From the NCBI RefSeq assembly GCF_002775205.1, contig NC_036448.1, forward strand, positions 3,560,572-3,624,571: a stretch of DNA of 64,000 nt. The letters are read 5' to 3'. The DNA is from Xiphophorus maculatus. Its lineage: Eukaryota; Chordata; Actinopteri; Cyprinodontiformes; Poeciliidae. This document shows positions 13,961-35,870 of the stretch, piece after piece. Position 1 is the first letter of the stretch, and the number at the start of each line of letters is the position of its first letter. A program made the position numbers and the translations under genes. The notes under the pieces were generated by a model. The model worked only from the letters and a program-made list of their open reading frames with translations, did no database searches and had not been told where the DNA came from.

Positions 13961-15006
13961 TTAGTGATGTTCTGGATCAGTGGGTCACTATAAGGTTTTT
14001 TTTGTTTTCACTGGAACTCGTAAGCTGCCATGACTCCTGGGTCTACTGATCCAAACGTGGAGCACAAGAAAAAAAACCCAAACAATGTCAACAGGCTATA
14101 TAAAGAACTAAAAAGAACTCTTCAGAAAATAATGCAAAATTTAATCGCGTTATACGTTTAATTTGAGCCGTACGTGTTATGATATATATTGCCAAAATAA
14201 AAAAAAATAAAAAAAACTTCCAAGAGAAATAAACACACGTGTAATGGGCACAACGGTTTGCCAGCTGGTATGAAATGGAAGAAGAACAACTTGAAACAGC
14301 GAAGTAGAGAACTGACCTGTTTAACTAATGAGCACCGGAAGCGGCTACGTTCAAATTTCCGCCCAGCAGAGGGCGCTGGTTGAGCTGAAAAGCCCGGTCC
14401 TCAAACAATTACATCATTGCGTTGGTTGTGTTGTACCGCTTGTTACTGTAGGTCTGAGTTATAGGTTCAAAATAAGATATAAGGAACAGAACGAAATAAA
14501 GCACCTTACCAGCTCAATATGTATCTATTGTAGGTTGCCAAGTTTCTTCCAAGACCACAGTGTGTGACTTTAGCTGTATGCTACCTCCAAAAACCTGTAA
14601 CATTTTGTCAGTAAAAGGAAGAAGCATTTTCTATTTTCAGACGGGTGTATTTTGTCTTCAGTTTACTGTGTCTGCTTTGTTAGTGAGACTGTATTTAGAA
14701 TATTGTTGCACTGTATGTGTGGGTAGAAATTAATGGCTGACCTGACTTGCTCATTGTGTGACGTATTGTCTGTGTACGGGTGGTAAAAATGGCCAAAAAT
14801 AATAAGAAAAAGAAACAAATAATAAAAAAAATAAAAATAAAATCTTTCAATTCAATACTTTATTCACTAAATATTTACTGTATGTTTTCAATAACTTCAT
14901 TTGCAAAAGTAATCATTCTGCTTAGATGTGTTTTATTGGGATTTTATATGAGACGAACATAAACTAGAACATCATTGTGAAGTTAAAAGAAAGAGGATTC
15001 ATAACG

Positions 15007-15009
<3 letters not shown>

Positions 15010-15063
<54 letters not shown>
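15010..15063. repeat. (TA)n microsatellite
   Basis: An uninterrupted run of alternating T and A of about 54 bases lies between the transporter gene and the small secreted-protein gene. The 13.96-15.4 kb interval is otherwise AT-rich with no recognised gene. Confidence 0.95.
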
Positions 15064-15067
<4 letters not shown>

Positions 15068-15407
15068 ATCACCTTTTAGCACCGGAAGCAGCTACATTCA
15101 ACCATAAACCTTCAGCCAGAGCGACAATGGCTATTTGTGAGAACGGACCAGTCAAAGTGCAGATCTAAATTGCACTAGACTTCCAAAATGAAATCTCTCC
15201 ACCTAACCTGACTTTGCTTGAACTGTTGTGAGAATAAGAACAGGCAGAGTATTAGTCTCGATGTGTGCAAAGAGAAATACACCAAACATGTTGCAGTGAA
15301 AGTTCTGCAAAATACAGACCTGAATACAAATACACAAGACACTTCTAGAAAAAGAAAATTTGTACAAAAAATGTAAAAAAAAAAAATCTTATCCATCTAT
15401 TCCTGTC

Positions 15408-17568
15408 TTAAGAGAAGCTGCAGACGGCTGAATCAAACCCCGGACAGATCCACTTGTTGCTGAACTGTTTGTATCCTTCGGCGTCGGTCAGCTTGCTTCC
15501 TGAAACACAGAGGAAACCCACCGTCTCATCACCGGATTCCTCAGCAGGAGTGAACACAAGTGGACAGATTTGTGTCTGAGGAGACACGCTTTCAGTCACC
15601 GTTGACGAGGTTCTGCAGACTGCAGAAGTTGGTGGCGTTGTCGGCCGGGTCTTTGGAGCCTTCGGACGTCGCCTCGCCCTGTGGAGCAGAAAACATCGGG
15701 AGCGGCTGACTGAGGAATCTCAGGAAGACCGTCGAGCTTCCTTCTGATTTACCGCATCAGACACGGTTTCAGTCTGTGTCAGAGCTGAGCGTGACCGCAC
15801 CGAACCCTGTTTGGTGTGACTGGAACTGAAACATCAGTTTTGACGTCCCGTTTCAGTCGACTGTGGGAGCAAAGCTAGACGGGCCTGAAAGAGGATAGTT
15901 CTGAATTTTAGAAGCAGGGTTCTGTTAAAAAGGCTATAAGCAGTTAATAGCTTCCCTGCAGCAGATAACATCCGGCCATTTTTATTCAGAATAAGGTCAG
16001 CGGAACCGAGACCAACACTCCTGTCATGTTAAAAGTGGGGCAAAGACTCTAACAGCGTTAATTTTGATTATTTAATTACACAGGTTTTAATGTGTTAAAA
16101 ATGTTTGACGGCAGTTAATCACATTTTTTGCTCCAGTCAAAACCTCATTTCCAAAAAATCTGACCAGCAAACATCCACCAAGCCAAGGTCATTACAGCTA
16201 ACTAAATAAAAACTGGAACACCTTCAAGTTTGAACAGCTGATGCTTTCAAATGAGCTCAGCTTTAAACAGAAACACCTTAAATATATTGCTTCATTTAAA
16301 AAAAAAAAAAAAAGGAGTCTTGTATGCATACACATACGACCACAAAAATGTATTTTGTTGAGAAACGGGGACGTTTCCTCCAGATTCTTCCTGCTCCCTT
16401 ATTCGCTCGAACGTGTTTGCCAATTAACAAAATCGAGCAAATTCACTGGTCGATTTATCAGCCTTAAAAGTTTCCCGCCGCGCTTACCGTCACTCTGCAG
16501 ACGGTGGACTGCTCCAGGAGAAACTGGAGGATGTTCAGCGTCTTGGTTCTGGGAGACGTGTGAGTGGCTTTGATCAGATACGGAGCTGAGGACACAAGCT
16601 GACAGCAGAGGCTGCGGTCAGTCCGGTCTGCACATGTTCACATCTGCAGTCAAAGCCAAAGGCCTTGTGGTGAGACTGTCAGTGTGATTCTGCATAGTAA
16701 GTTTTTGTTCCCCCAGAACGTTGCTAAAAGAAAAAAAAAAAAAAAACGGATTTCTTTTTTCTCTTTTTTTTTCATGGCCTAAAATAATTTGCTCATTTCA
16801 TTTCGTATATCTTCTGTGAAAGCACCTGAAATCAAGAACACATCATCAGCAACACTGGCTGCTTGAAAAGTCAGGACAAGTCGTTGTATTTGACCTCTAA
16901 ATAAAATCCAGTGCGACCTTCAAAGGTCGCCTAGTTTTGTAGATTATCCGTCTATTTGTAGCTAAGTATAAATCCAGAGAGGAAGCTGGAATTGAACTCA
17001 CAACCTGCAGATTGTGAACTTTTTGTCGAATTAGTCTGACTAATCAGAAACCGTTGATTTCATGAGTCAGATCGTTATTTTTGGTCGTAACAAACAACGT
17101 GGATCTCCTCACTTAAAGGAAAGAAAACTCTGCGTTCTGATTGAACAATGTGCCAAATGAGAATGTCCTGACCTGGTAGGAGCACTTCTCCCCTTCGTCC
17201 AGACAGCTTCCCTTCACCTGCCAGCTCTGGATCTGGTTCACCAGCCGGCCGCTAACGTTCCCGCAGTCAATGCCAAACAACCTGCCGAGCAGAGAGCGGT
17301 GATCAGAAAACGCAACGACGGCGTTAAATCGATCAAGATCTTCATTTCCGGAAGGAGACGGAAAGGAGAAGCAACGCTGCAAACAACTCTGACTTAATCC
17401 TTCACAGCTAGGACGGAGGCCACAAGACATTTCCACCCGAATCTAGAAGAAGAATCAACCTCACCATTTGATTTTACATTGCGCGGTGCTGCCGGACAGA
17501 GAGGCAGTCACTGCTGCCGCCGCAACCAGAGCTGAGGTGAAGAAGAAGAAGACGAGTCTGGAGTCCAT
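15408..17568 (-). CDS. Small secreted eight-cysteine protein, unnamed teleost family
   Basis: Five coding exons on the minus strand assemble with correct phases: 17465-17568, 17173-17281, 16488-16598, 15600-15678, 15408-15499. They encode 164 aa. The first about 22 residues (MDSRLVFFFFTSALVAAAAV) form a clear signal peptide, so the product should be secreted. The mature part has eight cysteines, at about 31, 41, 61, 68, 105, 127, 152 and 161, suggesting disulfide bonds. Two N-glycosylation sequons (NVS near 43, NAT near 122) are present. Motifs include DCGNVSGRLVNQIQSW, APYLIKATHTSP and NFCSLQNLV. The layout resembles a family of short secreted proteins common in fish genomes for which I know no function. 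The acceptor at 16598, not the later AG at 16586, keeps the frame open. The tail after CPGFDSAVCSFS is short. It is the first of two small secreted-protein genes here; they share no visible similarity. Confidence 0.78.
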
Positions 17569-18035
17569 GATGAGGCTCTGTCTCCGAGTCATCAGGTCAG
17601 ACGGACCTGCGGGCAGCTGGGTCACAGGAAACAAACTGGAAACGAGAGACAGAACCCGGGCGAGTTACAGGGATTTCCACTTTCATGGAAAAAAACAACA
17701 ACAAAAAAACACGTGGGAAAGCCGGTGACCGTGGCTGCAACCAATTCACACCTAATGTGGAACTGATCCGAAGAGAAAGGTCAAAAGGGGAACTAATGCT
17801 GTCAGCCCAGAGGTCAGGTGCTGGTGGAACAACGGAAAACACAAGGAAAGAACTTCGATTTTTAGGATATATTTATAAAAGAAAGTGGAATATGTTGAAT
17901 ATTGTGTTATTGCATCAAATATTAGGAGTGTATGCAGCAACATGAATGTTAGTGTCTTTGGTTGAAATGCGGCATGTTTGCCTAAACACAGCTGATTAAA
18001 CTTTAGCTTTAATAACATAAAGCTACATAATTGTT

Positions 18036-18257
18036 TAAAGTGTAATCAGTAATACTTTTATAACAAATTTATGTCATCATGATTTATTGGTTAATGTCAA
18101 GTTGTTATAACAAAGACATTTTGAATAATTTCAACTTTGTATTAAAAGTGTCATGATTTACCAAATGACACTTTATGACATCAGTCATAAATATTCATGA
18201 AGACTTACTCATGTTAATGACGGTGTTATTCATAACCCGTTAAATAAAGTGTTACCA
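18036..18257. repeat. MITE-like element
   Basis: An AT-rich block beginning TAAAGTGTAATCAG and ending AATAAAGTGTTACC. Read on the minus strand it starts GGTAACACTTTATTTAACG, which I recognise as the end of a common short fish DNA repeat. Interior phrases such as GTCATGATTTA and its complement recur in inverted order. It has no coding capacity. Confidence 0.5.
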
Positions 18258-18775
18258 AAAAATGTCATATTTTAAAGTAAAACCATGGAGGAACATTACT
18301 TCAGAAGGAGAAACACGTCTTTAAGCTTCAAACTGAGATTTTCTGACTCTTTTCTCGGCCATCATTCCTGTCGTACAACTTTGCTCAAACTCATGTGGAA
18401 TTATCTAAAAACAAAAAACATTTGGGTTTTTTTCTTGTAGGAAACAAACCAGTCAGTGTACATGTTCACATAATCTATTCATCACGCTGCTGAAATGCGC
18501 TGTTGAGCTTTTTTTTTTTTTTGAAACGCAGTTGTCTGACTAACCTCATGAATTCAAGTCCTGGTCAGAAATCGGTTATCGTCCCCACAACAATCCTGGA
18601 TTCACAGTCGTAGGACTGAATTCTGACGCTGTGAAAATGAGTCAGCTGATGCCAAAGACCCTTGACCTTCTGGAGAGAGAAAAACGCTTTCTGGTCACTT
18701 ACTACTAGACCGAGAGAGATTTTCAAAGCCAAGCGCACACACACACACACACGCCCACCCCCACACATGTTTGCG

Positions 18776-19027
18776 CAGCTATCTTTGTGGGGACTTTCCA
18801 TTGACTTCCATTCATTTCTACAGCCTAAACCTTACCCTTACCCTTACCCTAACCCTAACCATTACATACCTAACCCTAACCCAAACTCAATTCACACCGT
18901 AGTCCTAAATCTGACCCCTGACCCAAAAACAGCGTTTCCCCTTGTGGGGACCAGGCTTCGGTCCCCACAAAGAGCAGTGTGTCCCCACAACGTAGTATAT
19001 GCCAGGAAAATGGTCCCCACAAGGTAT
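18776..19027. repeat. GTCCCCACAA repeat with telomere-like core
   Basis: The block opens with TTTGTGGGGAC (near 18785) and later contains three GTCCCCACAA copies (around 18960, 18980 and 19012) plus an inverted CTTGTGGGGACC near 18940. Its middle (18827-18882) is a degenerate CCCTAA/CCCTTA array like vertebrate telomere repeat. A further GTCCCCACAA lies near 18579. This combination occurs as an interspersed element in fish genomes, so it need not mark an old telomere. Confidence 0.65.
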
Positions 19028-19578
19028 TAGAAACAAACGCACGCACACACAGAAAAAAGGTGGAGGGTTGTAAACACCTCAACAACTCTGCTTTATTGTG
19101 TGACGTCCTCACTTCATCTTCAACTCATACACACACAAGGTGGGACGTAGCAGTGTGTGCTATGAAGTAGCTCCACTTCATACAATGCAGTTTTGAACAG
19201 CGGAGAGACAAAAACAGAAGCAGACCTTGGTCAATGTCTAAAGCCAGAACTAGAAGACAATCATTTCTAAATACAAAAGCAGGAGTCGTGGAGCCACACA
19301 GCCTGACTCCTGGTGAACTCTTCTTACCCGGAACGTGAGGAGTCCCTGCCGCAACGGTCAAATGACGCCCACTGGGAGACACAAAGGGAAACTGACACCG
19401 ACAATCTGGGACATTCATTTTTTATTGTTCGGTGTCGGCTGCTCCTTCTGTGTTCCCGAGAGCACCGCTTTTAAATCTATGAAATGTTTCACATTGTGAC
19501 CACAAACTTCTGTGCATTTTACCGGAGTTGCATTCCACCATTTTGGAAACTGGAAAGCAAAGTGTGAATACTTTACAG

Positions 19579-19584
<6 letters not shown>

Positions 19585-19669
<85 letters not shown>

Positions 19670-19670
19670 T
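19585..19670. repeat. (TTA)n microsatellite
   Basis: About 28 uninterrupted TTA/ATT trinucleotide units lie between the two small secreted-protein genes. The poly-Leu and poly-Asn readings across it are artefacts of the repeat. Confidence 0.95.
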
Positions 19671-19794
19671 TCAACAACAAAAAAAGTGAGCATTTGTCAA
19701 CATTCCCATCTAATGTGAAACTCCTAAATAAAGTCCATAAAATAAAGTTCTCTGTGTTTGCTGCTCCATTTAAGTATAAATGCAGCTGTTCTAA

Positions 19795-20070
19795 AAATAA
19801 AATCTTAACACGTATTTTTGCCTATTTTAGTGCGAATATCTCTGTACATTTGAAATAAGATAAAACTAACTTACAAGCAACAGATAGGAGCTTGTTTTGG
19901 GTCAATAACTTCTTAATATTGATGAAAATGTATTAGGTCCACTGGCAGATAACTTCACTTATAACATTGGGAAAACGTCTTATTCTAAGTGAACCAGTGG
20001 AACTAGTACTGCTTTAAATATTCAACATTAAGGAATTATTTACTTAAAACAAGCTGTCCAAGTAAAAATC
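19795..20070. repeat. Fold-back interspersed repeat, copy 1
   Basis: A palindromic element. The left arm reads GCTTGTTTTGGGTCAATAAC ... TTAATATTGATG ... TCCACTGGCAGATAACTTCA, and the right arm carries approximately the reverse complement (GAACCAGTGGAACTAGTAC ... ATTCAACATTAAGGAATTAT ... AAACAAGCTG). The same family recurs at 30500-30870 and, split by a piggyBac element, at 43735-45690. It is a non-autonomous element without a reading frame. Confidence 0.7.
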
Positions 20071-20508
20071 CAACTTGCACAATTGACTCTGAGAGGATGA
20101 CTTCAAAGAAGCACCCCACACTTTTCAGATTTTTAATTAGAAGGAAAAAAAAAGAAGCAACTTGAAAATCATGTCTCATTTTCCTTCTACTCTACAGCCA
20201 GGCGCTGCTTTGTAACGTAGATCTGAGCTGAATGAGGAACTACGTGACACTTTACCAGCTCTCTATCAACAGTTCTGCTTTTGTTTTGCAAGATTCAGTT
20301 GGTGGTGTGACAAGAAAGTACAGAGTTAAACTTTTGTTTAATTTCCCGTCGTCAAGTTTACATCTAAAACATGACAGACTTACTTAATTATGAGTGAATA
20401 AATCTTAATAGGTGCATTAGATAGAATGATTCTTATTTTTACTTTTTTTTTTTTTTTTTTTGGTTAATGCCCATATGAAAACGAGCGAGCTCAGCTAAAG
20501 GAGCAGTT

Positions 20509-21107
20509 TCAGACTTTGGTGACGTTCTTCAGCGTCAGATGGAGATCAGCATGTGGTTGAAGTCCCTGCAGGAGTCCCTGAACCTGGAACACAGGATGCA
20601 TGAGAGTTCTTGGATTTAAAAACCACACCTGATTGTAGGTGGGTTTTTATTTTTCATAAAGACAATTAATAGTTTACCATCTTTACGACTTGCTCGAGCA
20701 TGGTTTTATTCAGCTCATGGTGGGATTCGATAGTCGCCTGGAAGAATACTAGCACTGCAACAGAAACACAACGAGCAGGTTTTAAGAGAAGGCTTCCTGC
20801 TTTGAAGAAGAAGAAGAATTACTTTATTCATCCCAGCAGGGAAATTATTTAATTGTGTTGGATTCATGATAAAATCACGCTCACCACTGTCTGCCGAGTT
20901 CGCAGAAGGAAGGACCGGTGCTGACCCAGTAGGAGCATCTGTCACAGCCAGGGTTGGAGAAAAGGACACTCAGAAGACATAGACATCCACTTCAGTTTGG
21001 TGAACTGCTATGTAACATCACATTTCCAATGACGTACACAGGTGTTGCTCACCTGCCTGTGCGGCGCCTGAGACCAAACAGCCGATAAGCAGGAGCAAAA
21101 GCGACAT
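20509..21107 (-). CDS. Small secreted protein, 86 aa, unrecognised
   Basis: Four short exons join cleanly: 21053-21107, 20885-20938, 20678-20754, 20509-20583. They give 86 residues and a TGA stop. The first 18 residues (MSLLLLLIGCLVSGAAQA) are a strong signal peptide. A short Pro/Ser/Ala-rich linker follows (DAPTGSAPVLPSANSADS), then a mostly helical segment with VLVFFQATIESHHELNKTM and LEQVVKMVQGLLQGLQ. There are two N-glycosylation sequons (NKT, NVT). The mature chain has no cysteine, so it is not a chemokine or defensin type. All junctions have AG/GT borders and compatible phases (1, 1, 0), which supports a real gene despite its size. I do not recognise the family; a cut-down SEA or mucin-like domain and a small secreted immune or reproductive peptide are both only guesses. 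Confidence 0.6.
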
Positions 21108-21319
21108 GCTGAGGTCTGAATCCAGTCAAAACGAAACGGATCCTTCTGGTCCTGCTAAGGGTCTGGCTACGATTTGGTCTATTCAAGGACGCTGCGCCTT
21201 TACAGCAGGGTGTGTCTCATGAGTAACAAAGAAGAACTTCCATGAAGCTTCATCACCACGAGTGCAACGTGTTTTACAGAATTATGTAGAGGAAATGAAA
21301 GTTCTATTTAACATAAGAT

Positions 21320-21670
21320 CAACTTTTTTGAGCTTTACATGTTATGTCATGCCTTCATCAAAACAAAAACAAAAACCTGGACTGTTGCTTTGATTCTTTC
21401 ATTCATGTTTGAGAAGTCCTTTGATCTCCCGTGGCAACCATTCAACTATGAAAAACACCTAGGTGGGCCTAGCTCCGCCTTCGAGATGAAGCTCCTCCTC
21501 AGAGCTCAAGTTTACAAGTTTCTTAGCTCCTGCCTCACAGAGCGGCCATCCCCCACTCAGCTCCTCAAACTAGCTAGCAGCAATTAGCAAACACCTGGTG
21601 GAACTGCGCATCTGCTGAGCTTATTGTACGAGCTACTTCTCAGTGCAGCGTTGAGATCAAACCAATCAGT
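21320..21670 (+). repeat. Dispersed repeat family R1, copy 1
   Basis: This block shares long phrases with three other places in the window: GATTCTTTCATTCATGTTTG, AAGTCCTTTGATCTCC, GGCAACCATTCA, CTAGCAGCAATTAGCAAACA and GCTGAGCTTATTG. Other copies are at 37240-37620 (minus), 56934-57476 and 58925-59440. It is non-coding. The 21.1-22.3 kb interval between the 86-aa gene and ccdc39 holds nothing else I recognise. Confidence 0.8.
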
Positions 21671-22295
21671 GGTGGCGGGATTAGGGCTGCTTCAATTCTT
21701 AATCATGGAAGTGTGAGAATAACTTTAAGAGGTTCTTTCAATTTGTTTCCTACAAACGTTTGTTAAGCTACTCCAGCAGCTATGTCTATAGTTTGGTCTC
21801 AAATATCTCTAATAAGTTCACAAGAGAGCTCACTATGGTCCTGTGTGGCCACAGATTTCAGACAAGATCAACATTAGCCCCGCCCACCAGCTAACACTCT
21901 CTTGTGGAACCTATTAAAGATGTTTCAGATCTACAGACAAAGAGGCTGGAGTTAATCAAAAAAAGTTTGTAGTAAACGAACTGCGGTGAATAAATGATGT
22001 CACTGAAGTTATTTATGCACTTTCTAGCCTTTAGCACCTTAAAATAAAAACAACAAAAAAAGAGTCATCTTTTTACTTTTATTGGTGCGTCTTTGCGTTC
22101 AATAGATAATCACACCTCAGAAAACCACAAGAACAAAACTAAACTGGGCAAAACATATTACATATTTATGAACAATGCACAAAACTTCACATCTGCAAGG
22201 AATGAAAATCATTGTAAAAATCAACATTTTTGATTTTACAAAACCAAGAAATGAGCTGAATCTTAGCGAGAGGCCAGAAACGCAGCCAGCGACGG

Positions 22296-34207
<11,912 letters not shown>

Positions 34208-34288
34208 TGTTTCTGTCCTGCTTGACAGCGAGGTCTTCCGAAACGTCCTGAAACAGGGACGCAGTTTTTGTCCTTTACACTGTTAGCA

Positions 34289-34303
34289 GTCGCCCTTGGC
34301 AAC
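34289..34303 (-). promoter_or_regulatory. RFX X-box upstream of ccdc39
   Basis: Read on the minus strand this is GTTGCC AAG GGCGAC, matching the X-box form RYYNYY-N(1-3)-RRNRAC. It starts about 82 bases 5' of the ccdc39 ATG (34207), the usual spacing for RFX-controlled ciliary genes. Matching the gene's known ciliary role makes this more convincing than the motif alone. Confidence 0.7.
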
Positions 34304-35870
34304 CGAACGCGCTTACATCACCACAAGAGGGCTGCGCGCGACAAGAAACGATTGTCTTGCTGCGTTTCCTCCGGTGATTAAAAAGAGCCACAATGTAATG
34401 TTTTAACACATAATACAATTTGCACTTCAATTTGTTACTAATTGTTTAAAAATAAATACTTGCATTAGATTATATTGATGAGGGAAAAGTGACGTGAACT
34501 ACAATTAAATAATACAATTCTCAAGTCTGGTCTGTAAATGTTAACCGTAACTGAAAGTGGTAGATTTTATAACAAGTCAAATTATGTTATTAAAACCGAA
34601 AATATAATGGCTAAATAACCGAGAGAAATTGCTTATTTCTTGGGTCTTCAAAAAGAAATACAACAAAAAGGGGACACAATCACCTAAATGCATCCTTTAC
34701 AAGTCAACAATAAAAATACACCTTTTTGGTAAATGCATAAACAGATTTTTTTTAAAGTGGCATGACTACCCCTCCGTTAAAAATTAAAGTAGGAAACTTA
34801 AATTATTAAATATGTTCCAAAAATTGCAACAATAATCACAAATGACCACGTGTCCCATAATTAAAAATGAAAACAACACACTGTTTGTAAATAGGAAACG
34901 TATTTTAACAAATCCATATAAAATTGCATTATTAGTTTTATTATTGTGTGCAGCAACACATGATGCACTGCAGCACAGATATAACTAAACAATAAAATCT
35001 GGGATTAATTTGATTTGCACATAATAACCTTGTGTCCATTTTTTTTAAATAAGCCTTTAGTTACTGAATATGAAATATGAAAAATTATGAAATACATGCA
35101 ACAATAAATATAATAATTTAAAATTTATTTTAGCTATGTAAAAAAAGAAAAAAAAATTAAACAATGCATCATGTTGGGCACTCCATAGTTTTCACATCAG
35201 AAGGGAATATTTTTATTAAAGAAGAAATGAAGATAATGTCTGTGGACATACATCCATAGGTATGCCACAAAATGAGATTCAAAAATAAAATGTTTAAAAA
35301 TTCTGTATTTAAAACTGGAATATATGATTTAAATTCATGCTGCTTCTGCTAAGTAGACTTCTTAAAATGAGGCAAAAAAAATTATGAGAGCAGGCGGTCA
35401 CTTTTATTTATCCCTTAATTATTTTTAAACAGTACCGTGTTTAAAAATTCCAGTGCTTTAAACTGGCTCGATGTACAAACACATCATAACACACACACAC
35501 AAAAGAACAAAAACAAGAAATGTACATCAGTATTAAAATGCAATATCCCTTTAAGAAGCCAAGAATTTCCAATAGAATTTCAAAGTAAATCCACGTGTTC
35601 TTCAAAGACGACCACGACCGGGAAACGAAACGGTGATGGTTCTCCAGCTGGCTTGAGCGCACATAAAACATCCTGAAGTCTTTAGACTCATCAACCACAA
35701 ACAACAAAGATGGGCCTTTCTTTTCTCCTCTGCAGGTCACAAACACCACTTATATAAAGTTTCTGATGTGAAAAAAAAAAACACAACATTTTAGTCCTGA
35801 GTGTTTGAAAGGCGTCATAATCCCTGCTTGGCATGCTCAACAAACTGTGAACTCTTCCATCAGTTGTACC
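34304..35870. other. AT-rich spacer and probable dcun1d1 3' UTR
   Basis: The stretch between the ccdc39 promoter and the dcun1d1 stop codon is very AT-rich and has no recognisable exon. Its part nearest 35.87 kb is presumably the 3' UTR of dcun1d1. I did not fix a single poly(A) signal among the many AATAAA/TTTATT hexamers. Confidence 0.5.

Noticed and set aside
19415-19718. Poly-Asn and poly-Leu frames
   Set aside because: They are produced by the (TTA)n microsatellite.
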